From contig JBBEBQ010000010.1 in assembly GCA_040882285.1 (NCBI GenBank), positions 1 to 64,000 on the forward strand: a DNA stretch of 64,000 bases. Reading direction: 5' to 3'. Under the pieces are notes generated by a model. It was not told the origin of the DNA and did not search any database. It saw only the letters and a list, made by a program, of their open reading frames with translations. Positions 53,171 to 61,439 of the stretch are shown piece by piece. The stretch's first letter is position 1, and every line of letters starts with the position of its first letter. The stretch is from Gemmatimonadaceae bacterium (GTDB taxonomy: Bacteria > Gemmatimonadota > Gemmatimonadetes > Gemmatimonadales > Gemmatimonadaceae). The position numbers and the translations under genes were made by a program.

Positions 53171-54216
53171 CTGCTCTGAATCGTTGCAGTGTCGATCACG
53201 AACCGGTAGCGCACGTCGCTCCGGAGCATTCGCTCGTACGCCTCGTTGATCCGATCCATGGCGATTACCTCGACGTCGGCCTGCAAGCCGTGCTCGGCGC
53301 AGAAGTCCAGCATCTCCTGCGTCTCCCGGATCCCGCCGATCGACGAGCCCGCCAGCCTCCGCCGGCGGGAGACCAGCGGACCCGCCGAGACCAACGAAGG
53401 ATCCGGTATCCCGACCAGCACCATCGTCCCGTCGAGGCAAAGCATCCGGAGATAGGCGTTGTAATCGTGCGTCGCGGAGACTGTGTCGAGAATGAAATCG
53501 AACCGGTTCTTGTTCCTGGCGAACACGGTGGAGTCGTCGGTCGCGAGGAACTCGTCGGCGCCAAGCTGGAGCGCGTCCTCGCGCTTGCCGGGCGAGTGGC
53601 TGAGCACGGTGACGTGCGCGCCCATGGCTTTCGCGATCTTGACGCCCATGTGCCCCAGGCCGCCGAGCCCGACGATCGCGACCCGGTCTCCGGCCTTCAC
53701 GCCGAAGTGCCGCAGCGGGGAGTAAGTCGTGATGCCGGCGCACAGCAGCGGCGCCGCTCCCTCGAGCGGAATTCCCTCCGGAATCCGGACGACGTAATCC
53801 TCGTTCACGGTGATGCGCGTGGAGTAGCCGCCGAATGTCGGCGTTTTTCCGTCGCGCTCCCGCCCGTTGTAGGTCGGGGTCATCCCCTTCTCGCAGTATT
53901 GCTCCTCGCCGGCCTTGCACGCGGCGCACCGCCGGCACGAATCCACGAAGCACCCCACTCCCACGACGTCGCCGGGCTTCCAGCGGGCGACACGCTCGCC
54001 CGCGCGGGCGACGGTTCCGACGATCTCGTGGCCCGGCACCATCGGATAGATCGAGCCGCCCCACTCGTCACGCACCTGATGGATGTCCGAGTGGCACACG
54101 CCGCAGAAGCGGATGTCGATCAGGACGTCGTGCGGGCCGGGCTCGCGCCGGTCGATGGCGAGCGGACCGAGCTGCGCGGTCTTCGACGGCGCGGCGTAGG
54201 CTGCAGTCTTCAACAT
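53167..54216 (-). CDS. Zinc-dependent NAD(P) alcohol dehydrogenase (CAD/YahK type)
   Basis: The 349-residue medium-chain dehydrogenase has catalytic zinc ligands in GVCHSDIHQVRDEWG and VPGHEIVGTV, and a structural zinc lobe CRRCAACKAGEEQYC. The cofactor loop VAIVGLGGLGHMGVKIAK and SHSPGKREDA fit NADPH-preferring cinnamyl-alcohol/aldehyde reductases of the YahK group. It reduces aldehydes or oxidises primary alcohols. ATG 54216 is preferred over 54258 because of GAGGAG just upstream. First gene of a coupled trio with csaA and the MFS gene. Confidence 0.9.
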   Translation of the reverse strand: MLKTAAYAAPSKTAQLGPLAIDRREPGPHDVLIDIRFCGVCHSDIHQVRDEWGGSIYPMVPGHEIVGTVARAGERVARWKPGDVVGVGCFVDSCRRCAACKAGEEQYCEKGMTPTYNGRERDGKTPTFGGYSTRITVNEDYVVRIPEGIPLEGAAPLLCAGITTYSPLRHFGVKAGDRVAIVGLGGLGHMGVKIAKAMGAHVTVLSHSPGKREDALQLGADEFLATDDSTVFARNKNRFDFILDTVSATHDYNAYLRMLCLDGTMVLVGIPDPSLVSAGPLVSRRRRLAGSSIGGIRETQEMLDFCAEHGLQADVEVIAMDRINEAYERMLRSDVRYRFVIDTATIQSS

Positions 54217-54302
54217 TGTCTCCTCGGTGCTGTTTCCATTCCGCGAACTTCGTGGCATAGCCGCCTTTCGCAGAGCTTCTCAAAGCGACAACATTCCCCG
54301 CT

Positions 54303-54884
54303 GTGAAACAAGACCGAAAACGCCCCGCGATCCATGTGGAGTACCCGGACTGGGTCGACTCCGTCGTCGACTGGCGCCGGACCTATCGCACCGACAGCGA
54401 GCGCATGTCGCTCGCCATCGCGGTCTCGCGCGAGAACGTCGAGCGCGGCACCGGCGGGCCGTTCGGCGCGGCCATCTTTGACCAGGCGAGCGGCAAGCTC
54501 GTGTCCGTCGGCATGAACAGCGTGGTCCGTTACAACAACTGCGCGCTGCACGCCGAGATGGTCGCGTTCATGTTCGCGCAGAACCGCGTCGGCTCGTTCA
54601 GCCTGAGCTCGGCCGCGCTTCCGCCGCACGAGCTGTTCACCTCCTGCGAGCCGTGCGCCATGTGCCTGGGCGCGACGCTCTGGAGCGGCGTGCGGCGGGT
54701 GGTGTACGGCGCGGCACGGGAGGACGCATCCCGATTGAGCTTCGAGGAGGGCCCCGTATTCCCCGAGTCGTACAAGTACCTCGAGGATCGCGGAATAGTC
54801 ATCGAGCGGAACGTCCTGCGTAACGAGGCGCGGGAAGTGCTCGAGCTGTATCGCTCGCGCGGTGGCATGGTGTACAACGGATGA
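54303..54884 (+). CDS. guaD: Guanine deaminase-type nucleobase deaminase
   Basis: The 193-residue cytidine-deaminase-fold enzyme has the zinc/proton-shuttle motif LHAEMVAF and the zinc cysteines in CEPCAMCLGA. The C-terminal segment differs from tRNA adenosine deaminase and resembles small guanine deaminases. It would convert guanine to xanthine, the entry to the purine pathway encoded next to it. GTG at 54303 is the start. Its stop overlaps the next start (ATGA). Confidence 0.8.
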   Translation: MKQDRKRPAIHVEYPDWVDSVVDWRRTYRTDSERMSLAIAVSRENVERGTGGPFGAAIFDQASGKLVSVGMNSVVRYNNCALHAEMVAFMFAQNRVGSFSLSSAALPPHELFTSCEPCAMCLGATLWSGVRRVVYGAAREDASRLSFEEGPVFPESYKYLEDRGIVIERNVLRNEAREVLELYRSRGGMVYNG

Positions 54885-56224
54885 CGACTTCGCTCGACAA
54901 CGAGCTGCTCCTCGATGCCGCAGCGGCTTTGCGCGAGGCGAACATCGCGTTCGCCGATGCGCATCCCGGCGAAGGACCCGGCCGGCAGCCCGTGCACACG
55001 GTCTACGGCGGCGCGCAGCTGTTCGCCGCCGACACCGTGTCCAAGCTCGGCGCGGTGGCGCTACGCGCACTCGACACCTACGCGCCGGACGCGGCCGCGC
55101 TCGGCCGCGCGCTGAACATCGGCAACCACCCCGCGCTCGCGACGATCGACCGCCGGGTTCGCGACAAGCTCGCGCGCGAGCCGATCGAGGATTTCCGGAT
55201 CGACTTCGAGGACGGCTACGGCAACCGCCCGGACGCCGAGGAGGACGGGCACGCCGCCGCGGTCGCGAAGGAGCTGGCGAAGGGGATGCGCGACGACTCG
55301 TTGCCGCCGTTCATCGGCGTGCGGGTCAAGCCGCTCAACGAAGAGCTGCGCGCGCGCAGCGTTCGGACGCTCGATCTCGTCTACACGGCGCTCGCCGAGT
55401 CTGGCGGCGTGCCGGACCGATGGATCGTGACGATCCCCAAGATCACGATCATCGAGCAGGTGGAGTTCACCGTTTCGGTTCTCCAGCAGCTCGAGCGCAA
55501 GCTCGGCCTTCCCGCCGGCGTCTTGAGGTTCGAGGTGATGGTCGAGACGCCGCAGATCGTCCTCGACGCGAGCGGCCGGTCGCTGCTGCCGCGGCTGCTG
55601 GACGCTTCGGGCAGCCGTTTGCGCGGCGCGCACTTCGGCACCTACGACTACACCGCCGGCATCAACATCACCGCGGCCCAGCAGCGCATGCAGCACCCGT
55701 CGTGCGAGTTTGCCAAGCACTTCATGCAGGCCGCGTTCGCCGGAACCGAAGTCTGGCTGTCGGACGGCTCGACTACGGTGATGCCGGTCCCGGCGCACCG
55801 CGAAGCCAGGGGCGGCCCGGCGCTGACGAAATCGCAGCTCGCCGAGAACGCCGCGAGTGTGCACGCCGCCTGGCGGATGCACTTCGACGACGTGCGGCAC
55901 TCGCTCGCAGGCGGATTCTATCAGGGCTGGGATCTGCACCCGGCGCAGCTGGTGACCCGCTACTCCGCGCTGTACAGCTTTTTCCTGGACGGGATCGACG
56001 CGGCCGGCGTGCGGCTCAGGAACTTCGTCTCGAAGGCGGCGCAGGCCACTCTCGTCGGTGACGTTTTCGACGACGCGGCCACCGGCCAGGGACTGCTGAA
56101 CTTCTTCCTGCGCGGGATCAATTCCGGCGCGATCACCGAAGCGGAAGCGCTGAGCATGACGGGGCTGACGGAAGAGGATTTCCGCAGCCGCTCGTTCGTG
56201 AAGATCATGCGGACGAAGAGGTGA
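54881..56224 (+). CDS. HpcH/HpaI aldolase / malate-synthase-like protein (DUF6986-type)
   Basis: The 447-residue protein of the citrate-lyase/HpcH superfamily has IEDFRIDFEDGYGNR (metal-binding acidic pair), PFIGVRVKPLNEE, VTIPKITI, LRFEVMVETPQIVLD, RGAHFGTYDYTAGINI and GWDLHPAQLVTRYSALY. The fold binds acetyl-CoA or other acids and condenses or cleaves them with glyoxylate/pyruvate-like partners. It is sandwiched by overlap between guanine deaminase and urate hydroxylase. A role in handling glyoxylate from the pathway is therefore attractive but is an inference. Some databases mislabel this family as a kinase. Confidence 0.7.
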   Translation: MTTSLDNELLLDAAAALREANIAFADAHPGEGPGRQPVHTVYGGAQLFAADTVSKLGAVALRALDTYAPDAAALGRALNIGNHPALATIDRRVRDKLAREPIEDFRIDFEDGYGNRPDAEEDGHAAAVAKELAKGMRDDSLPPFIGVRVKPLNEELRARSVRTLDLVYTALAESGGVPDRWIVTIPKITIIEQVEFTVSVLQQLERKLGLPAGVLRFEVMVETPQIVLDASGRSLLPRLLDASGSRLRGAHFGTYDYTAGINITAAQQRMQHPSCEFAKHFMQAAFAGTEVWLSDGSTTVMPVPAHREARGGPALTKSQLAENAASVHAAWRMHFDDVRHSLAGGFYQGWDLHPAQLVTRYSALYSFFLDGIDAAGVRLRNFVSKAAQATLVGDVFDDAATGQGLLNFFLRGINSGAITEAEALSMTGLTEEDFRSRSFVKIMRTKR

Positions 56225-57411
56225 GTGGAGCGGACTGGGAGATCGTCGACCTCGTAGCGCGCTGGGTGCACGTCATCGCCGGCATCATGTGGGTCGGTAA
56301 CTCCCTGCTCTTCAGCTGGCTCGACCGGAATCTCCAACCGTCGGAGGACGCGGCACCCGGATCCCTCGGGCACATCTGGCTGCTGCACAGCGGCGCGTTC
56401 TACTACGTGGACAAGACACTCCTCGGCGGACGGTCGCTGCCGCGGCCGCTGCACTGGTTCGTCGTGCAGGCGATGACGACGTGGGGCAGCGGCGCAGTGC
56501 TGCTGATCGCGGTGTACTGGGCCGGCGGCCGCGCGGCCATGGCCGATCCCGGGCTCGCGCAACTCAGCCATGGCCAGGCGGTCGTCGTCGGCATCGCCGC
56601 AATCCTGCTCGGCTCGGCGCTGTACGATGCGATGCAGCGGACAGTGGCGGTACGTTCGCCTCGCCTCGCGAGCGCGGTTTGGCTGACCGGGCTGACAGCG
56701 ATATCGATCGCCCTCACGCAGCTGCTGAGCGGCCGCGCGGCGTTCCTCCACGTTGGGGCGATGCTCGGAACGATCATGGCGCTGAACGTCGCGCACACGA
56801 TCGTTCCGTCGCAGAGACGGCTGGTGGCTTCGGTCGGCGGGGGCGGCATCGCCGACCCGGCGGTGAGCGATCGCGCGAAGCGCGTCTCCATTCATAACAA
56901 CTACTTCGTGTTCCCCGTCATCGTGCTGATGGTGAGCAGCCATTTCCCGAACATCTACGCGAATCGCCTGAGCTGGTTGCTGCTGTTGATCCTCGTCGCC
57001 GGCGGGGTGGCCGTGCGGCACGTGCTCAATATCCGCTACACCATGCGGACGTGGCCGGCCGTGCTCACGGCCACGATGCTGGCCGGCGTCGTGGCACTGT
57101 ACGGCACGGTGCGGCTCGGCGCGGCCCCGCGGTTGCCCGCGGTCGCCGACCCTCCGGGGCCCCTGACTTTCGCGGAAATCCGCAGCGTCATCGACCGCCG
57201 CTGCACGGTGTGTCATTCAGCAAAGCCGAGCGACATGACGTTCGGGGTCGCGCCGGGCGGAGTGCGGTTCGACACCCCCGAGCAGATCGAGCTCCTCGCG
57301 GCCCGCATTTACGAACGCGCGGTCCTGACTCGAACGATGCCGCCGGCGAATAAGACCGCGATCACGGACGCGGAGCGCGCCCTGCTCCGCCGCTGGTCCG
57401 CTCAGCGCTGA
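56221..57411 (+). CDS. puuD: Membrane urate hydroxylase PuuD (DUF989 plus cytochrome c)
   Basis: Oxidises urate to 5-hydroxyisourate at the membrane. The 396-residue protein has about eight hydrophobic segments (starting WEIVDLVARWVHVIAGIMWVG), with conserved His in RWVHV and SIHNNYFVFPVIV. It ends in a cytochrome c domain with heme motif CTVCH (near residue 330) and a Met ligand candidate in RTMPPANKT. This architecture is the known alternative to soluble uricase, passing electrons to respiration. GTG 56221 overlaps the previous stop as GTGA. It converges on uraH. Confidence 0.92.
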   Translation: MSGADWEIVDLVARWVHVIAGIMWVGNSLLFSWLDRNLQPSEDAAPGSLGHIWLLHSGAFYYVDKTLLGGRSLPRPLHWFVVQAMTTWGSGAVLLIAVYWAGGRAAMADPGLAQLSHGQAVVVGIAAILLGSALYDAMQRTVAVRSPRLASAVWLTGLTAISIALTQLLSGRAAFLHVGAMLGTIMALNVAHTIVPSQRRLVASVGGGGIADPAVSDRAKRVSIHNNYFVFPVIVLMVSSHFPNIYANRLSWLLLLILVAGGVAVRHVLNIRYTMRTWPAVLTATMLAGVVALYGTVRLGAAPRLPAVADPPGPLTFAEIRSVIDRRCTVCHSAKPSDMTFGVAPGGVRFDTPEQIELLAARIYERAVLTRTMPPANKTAITDAERALLRRWSAQR

Positions 57412-57431
57412 GCGGACGCGAGCGAATTTCG

Positions 57432-57755
57432 TCAGCTCCCGCGGTATGTGGAGTAGCCGAACGGACTGACCAGCAGAGGCACGTGATAGTGTTCGCCCTC
57501 ACCGATCCGGAAATTCACCGTGATCTCGGTGTAGAACGAGTCGCGCCCGCTCGCGGCGAAGTACTCGGCGACCAGGAAGCGAAGGCGGTAAACTCCGGCG
57601 CTCATCGGACCACCGGCTTTGATCTCGGGCACGCGCCCGTCGGCATCGGTCACGCCGGTTCGAATGATGTCCGCGCCCTGCTCGAGCGTGACCTTGATTC
57701 CCTCCGCCGGCCGGCCGAGCGAGATGTCGAGAACGTGGGTGCTGAGCGTGCTCAC
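57432..57755 (-). CDS. uraH: 5-hydroxyisourate hydrolase
   Basis: Transthyretin-like enzyme that opens 5-hydroxyisourate to OHCU. The 107-residue protein begins STLSTHVLDISLGRPAEG (active-site His) and ends with the family signature YSTYRGS; EHYHVPLLVSPFGYS holds the second His. GTG 57755 overlaps the uraD stop as GTGA. It continues the reaction started by PuuD, whose gene converges on it. Confidence 0.95.
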   Translation of the reverse strand: MSTLSTHVLDISLGRPAEGIKVTLEQGADIIRTGVTDADGRVPEIKAGGPMSAGVYRLRFLVAEYFAASGRDSFYTEITVNFRIGEGEHYHVPLLVSPFGYSTYRGS

Positions 57756-58285
57756 GCTGAGTCTCCTTGTTGTCCGAGCAGCTTCTCCAATCTCAATCGC
57801 GTGATCTTGCGCTGCTCGTCGGCCGCGACGGCAAGCTCCGTAGCCGGATCGTTGCGCAACCGCTCCGTCACCATCGCGAGCAGCTCCTCGGCGGTCTTGC
57901 CGGTGGCGCATACTACATAGATGTAACCGAACCGCTTCTCGTACTCCCGGTTCGCGTCCGCGAGCGAGCTCCGGATGTCGTCGCGCGCGTCGCCCACGCC
58001 GGACTGCTCTCCGGCCGCCCATGCGGCGCCGCGCTCGCTCTGCGTTTTGACGCTCCGCCGCTCCCCGATTCGCGGATGGTGCGAGAACGCCTCGCGCCAG
58101 TCGTCGGGTCCCAGCGATCGCCACGTCTCGTCGGCCGCCGCCAGCAGCCGCTCCATCGACCCGAACGGCCGGCGCGCGACCATCGCCGATATCCAGCGCG
58201 TGGATCCACAGCAATCGCCCAGGAGCTGCGACGCGCGCTCCGGCGGCAGGACGTCCAGCTCGGCGACCGTCGAGTTCACACCCAC
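57752..58285 (-). CDS. uraD: OHCU decarboxylase
   Basis: Converts OHCU to S-allantoin. The 177-residue helical protein has the catalytic His in FSHHPRIGERR (His70) and a C-terminal EYEKRFGYIYVVCATGKTAEELL, matching the family. GTG 58285 is the annotated start, with another GTG two codons later. It is coupled to uraH by overlap and lies 7 bp after the allantoicase gene. Confidence 0.93.
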   Translation of the reverse strand: MGVNSTVAELDVLPPERASQLLGDCCGSTRWISAMVARRPFGSMERLLAAADETWRSLGPDDWREAFSHHPRIGERRSVKTQSERGAAWAAGEQSGVGDARDDIRSSLADANREYEKRFGYIYVVCATGKTAEELLAMVTERLRNDPATELAVAADEQRKITRLRLEKLLGQQGDSA

Positions 58286-58292
58286 GCTCCCG

Positions 58293-59306
58293 CTATGTTG
58301 TCGCGCGGCCGAACAGCCGCAGACGCGCGACTCCGCCGTCCGGGTAGATGTTCAGCCGGGCGTGCGTCGCGGGCTTCGCCGGCAGGTCGTCCCAGCGGTG
58401 GCGCGCGTCGGCGTCGAGCGGCGTGTTCGGCAGGAGCTCCTCCCAACACGCCGTGTCCGCGTCGAACGAGTCGCCCGCGTCACAGCATTCCAGCATCGCG
58501 CCGGCGGGCGCGTTGCCCTTGAAGTGATCGGTGTCCAGCTCGATCCGCTCGATCACTCCGCGCCGCGCGAGGCGGATGATGGCCCAGTCGTGGCCCGTTC
58601 CGCGGCGCCGTCTCGTCTCCCAGCCGTCGCCCATGTGCGTGGAACTGCCCGGGATGATCAGGTTCTGCCGATTGCCGTAGTGCATGTCGCTGCAGGACAC
58701 GACGAATCCGCCGTTGGCCATGGCGGAGAGATCCACCTCCGAGTCCTGCTCGAACAGCCGCTCGTCGGGCACGACTTCGCCGTGCACGCGAAGGCGCGCG
58801 ACCCCGCCGTCGGGAAAGATGTTGAGCCTCACGTGCGTGACTCGCGCGTTGCCGTCGATCGGGAACGAGTCCACCGCGTCGCCCTTCAACGCGGACTTCG
58901 CGAGCAGCGGCCGCCAGGGAATGTCGTCCCGCGCGATCCGCTCGCCGGGCACCGGATCGTCCACGGCGCACGCGTCAATGCCGGCGTGCTCCGGATAGTT
59001 CCCGGTGAAATAACTCGTGTCGATCACGACGCCGCGCACGATTCCGGGGATGCCGAGCTGCACGATCGCCCAGTCGTGGCCGGGCTCGCGCCTGCGGCGC
59101 GTCTCCCACCCGTCCATCCATTTGCCGCGGTCGGTGTACTCGCCCTCGCGCCACTCCGGCTTGCCGGGCTTGATCAACGACTCCTTGGGGGCGAAGAAAT
59201 CGTCGTTGGCGGCTACGACCTCGCCGCCAAGGCGCTCCGCCGCCAGATCGGGCAGATCGGTGAAGGAGGGCGCCGGAACGTGTCGCGCCGGTGAGTCTGC
59301 AGTCAT
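58293..59306 (-). CDS. alc: Allantoicase
   Basis: Hydrolyses allantoate to ureidoglycolate and urea. The 337-residue protein consists of two similar beta-jellyroll repeats. Each contains the pattern DGWETRRRR followed by GHDWAI (near 65-85 and 225-245), and each ends VRLNIFPDGGVARLRVHGE or ARLNIYPDGGVARLRLFGR. Length and duplication are those of the family. It lies within the leftward purine operon. A heptamer array separates it from allantoinase. Confidence 0.94.
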   Translation of the reverse strand: MTADSPARHVPAPSFTDLPDLAAERLGGEVVAANDDFFAPKESLIKPGKPEWREGEYTDRGKWMDGWETRRRREPGHDWAIVQLGIPGIVRGVVIDTSYFTGNYPEHAGIDACAVDDPVPGERIARDDIPWRPLLAKSALKGDAVDSFPIDGNARVTHVRLNIFPDGGVARLRVHGEVVPDERLFEQDSEVDLSAMANGGFVVSCSDMHYGNRQNLIIPGSSTHMGDGWETRRRRGTGHDWAIIRLARRGVIERIELDTDHFKGNAPAGAMLECCDAGDSFDADTACWEELLPNTPLDADARHRWDDLPAKPATHARLNIYPDGGVARLRLFGRATT

Positions 59307-59357
59307 CGGGCGTAATGTAACGGTACTTGTGGGCGGTGTTCGTCCCGAGGATCGATT

Positions 59358-59424
59358 GTGACTAGTGACTAGTGACTAGTGACTAGTGACTAGTGATTAG
59401 TGATTAGTGATTAGTGATTAGTGA
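59358..59424. repeat. Heptamer array (GTGACTA x5, GTGATTA x4)
   Basis: Nine perfect 7-nt units in two homogeneous blocks, five GTGACTA then four GTGATTA, ending GTGAC. The last codons and TAA stop of allB (59411-59413) lie within the GTGATTA block. It is one-armed, so it does not form a long hairpin. It separates alc and allB in the purine operon. Confidence 0.95.
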
Positions 59425-60730
59425 CGGCCATGCGATCGCCGAAGACCTGGCGGCCGCCGACGTAAGTGGCGTGCACCACGCCAAAAAGCTCGCGGCCCGC
59501 ATAAGGTGTCACGGCGTGGCGATGGAAGAGTTCCGCTGGATCCACGACGAAGCTCGTGTGCGGGTCCCAGAGCACGATGTCGGCGTCGTACCCTGCGGCG
59601 ATCGCTCCTTTTCTGTCGCCGAGCCCGGCGAGGCGCGCCGGTGCGGCGCTCATCCACTCCGCGATGCGCTCGGGAGGAACGTCACGAACTCTCGCTCCGG
59701 TCCAGACGGCGGGAAGCGACAGCTGCAGTGAGGCGATTCCGCCCCACGCCGAGAAGAAATCGCCGTGCGTGCGCTTCATGTTAGGCGGGCAGGGGGAATG
59801 ATCGGATGCAACGAGATCGATGTCGCCGGCAATCAGCGCCTCCCAAAGCCCGTCCCGCTCGGCGCGGGACCGGATCGGCGGTGCGCACTTGTACTCGGTA
59901 GCTCCGTCGGGGATCTCCTCGGCCGCGAAGGTCAGGTAGTGCGGACACGTCTCCACCGTGAGCGGGAGCCCGCGCAGCTTCGCGGCGCGGATGATCTCCA
60001 GCGAAGTGGCCGAGGAGAGATGCACTATGTGCACGTGCGCGCGCGAGCGGTTCATGAGGCCGACGAGCAGCTCGATGGCCGAATGCTCCGCCTCCACGGG
60101 CCGGGAGGCGAGATAGTCCGCGTACGAGGAGGAGCTTCCGGCCGGGACGAGCCGCGCGGGATCTTCCGCGTGAACCATCAACGGCAATCCCAGTCGCGCG
60201 AGCACGGGGAAGGCCTTGGCGAGATCTCGCTCGGTGACGTGCGGGAACTCGTCCACGCCCGACGGCGAGAGAAAGCACTTGAACGCGCGCACGCCGGCGT
60301 CGCGCAGGCCCTCTAGCTCGCCGGTGTTTCCCGGCACGACGCCGCCGATGAGTTCCACGTTGACCGACATCTTGCCTTCGGCCGCCGCGCGCTTCACGGC
60401 GAGCGCCTGCACGGACGTCGTCGCGGGGATGGAGTTCAGCGGCATGTCGAGGATCGTCGTCACGCCACCCGCCGCCGCCGCGCGCGTCGCGGACTCGAAG
60501 CCTTCCCAGTTCGTTCTGCCGGGCTCGTTGACGTGCACGTGGGTGTCGACGAGCCCCGGCATTACGAGCAGCTCTCCGGCGTCTACGCACTGCTCCCCGC
60601 CGCCCACTTCATCCCACGCGGCGACACGCGCAATGCGCCCCGACTCGATGTGCACTGAAGCAGCGCGCACACCCTCGGGGGTCAGAACCCGCCGTCCGCG
60701 GATGACCGCGGGTACAGTCGTGTCGATCAC
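59411..60730 (-). CDS. allB: Allantoinase
   Basis: Opens allantoin to allantoate using a binuclear metal centre. The 439-residue cyclic amidohydrolase has metal ligands HVHVNEPG (64-71), carbamylated Lys in FKCFLSPSG (Lys151), VHAED, HIVHLSSA and SDHSPCP. The neighbourhood supports allantoinase over dihydroorotase. The C-terminal VTNH and stop come from the heptamer array, so the natural end may have been altered. It stands upstream of alc in the leftward operon. Confidence 0.93.
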   Translation of the reverse strand: MIDTTVPAVIRGRRVLTPEGVRAASVHIESGRIARVAAWDEVGGGEQCVDAGELLVMPGLVDTHVHVNEPGRTNWEGFESATRAAAAGGVTTILDMPLNSIPATTSVQALAVKRAAAEGKMSVNVELIGGVVPGNTGELEGLRDAGVRAFKCFLSPSGVDEFPHVTERDLAKAFPVLARLGLPLMVHAEDPARLVPAGSSSSYADYLASRPVEAEHSAIELLVGLMNRSRAHVHIVHLSSATSLEIIRAAKLRGLPLTVETCPHYLTFAAEEIPDGATEYKCAPPIRSRAERDGLWEALIAGDIDLVASDHSPCPPNMKRTHGDFFSAWGGIASLQLSLPAVWTGARVRDVPPERIAEWMSAAPARLAGLGDRKGAIAAGYDADIVLWDPHTSFVVDPAELFHRHAVTPYAGRELFGVVHATYVGGRQVFGDRMAVTNH

Positions 60731-60902
60731 TGTCTGCGTAGCCTCATCCTCCGAGACGCGGAAGTTGCAAAATAGAGGAGAATCGCCCTGCGAGGAGCCG
60801 CTGGCCCGCTGAGGCTTCGGTCGCTAAACTGGCTTCTCGCGCGTTTGCGCGCGTCGCCGATTCGGCCCACGCCGGGTAGTGTCATCCACATCGTGATTCG
60901 AG

Positions 60903-61439
60903 ATGAGCCGTATTTTGTCTTTGCTTTCATGGTCGGCGGCCCTCGCCGGCTCGATTGTGTCGTGCGCCGACGGCCTCGTCGATCCCAAGCTTCCCCCCGG
61001 CGCGACGCAGTTTACGCCGCCGGCGGTGTACGCCACATGGTGGGAAATGACGAAGGCCTGTTCCGGCCGCTCGAGCTCGCTCGACGCCGTAACCTGGTAC
61101 GAGGTTCCGGCCAACGTTCCGCTCGAATCCGATGGGAAGCCGGTGTCCGCGTACTGGTCGGCTGCCAGCAATCAGATCGTGGTGTCGGCGGCCGTGGCCA
61201 GGAATGGCCAGGTCATTCGTCACGAGATGCTGCACGCGCTGCTGCGCACGAAGGGGCATTCCCGCGCGGATTTTCTGGAGCGTTGCGCCGGCCGCGTGAC
61301 CTGCAGCTCACGATGCATCGAGGACGCCGGACCTGCGCGCCGCGCCCGATTACTCCCTGTAGGTCAGATAGCCGCGGCTCGCTCCCGATTCTACGCGGTC
61401 TCCAGCCAGAATCGCCGCAGAAGGTTCTTCGCCACCTGA
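60903..61439 (+). CDS. Lipoprotein with HEMLH metalloprotease-like motif
   Basis: The protein is about 178 residues with a lipobox (AALAGSIVSC). A small domain has VIRHEMLHALL (HExxH zinc-binding signature) and downstream GHSRADFLERCAGRVTCSSRC, with His and Cys pairs. It is probably an extracytoplasmic metallopeptidase-like or metal-binding protein of the putative lipoprotein kind seen in related genomes. The last 40 residues overlap the convergent xdh gene and look non-conserved, so the functional end may be earlier. It interrupts the purine cluster on the opposite strand. Confidence 0.7.
   Translation: MSRILSLLSWSAALAGSIVSCADGLVDPKLPPGATQFTPPAVYATWWEMTKACSGRSSSLDAVTWYEVPANVPLESDGKPVSAYWSAASNQIVVSAAVARNGQVIRHEMLHALLRTKGHSRADFLERCAGRVTCSSRCIEDAGPARRARLLPVGQIAAARSRFYAVSSQNRRRRFFAT

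Noticed and set aside
59358-59424. Heptamer arrays considered as a CRISPR
   Set aside because: Units are 7 nt and contiguous without spacers; there is no repeat-spacer alternation and no cas gene.
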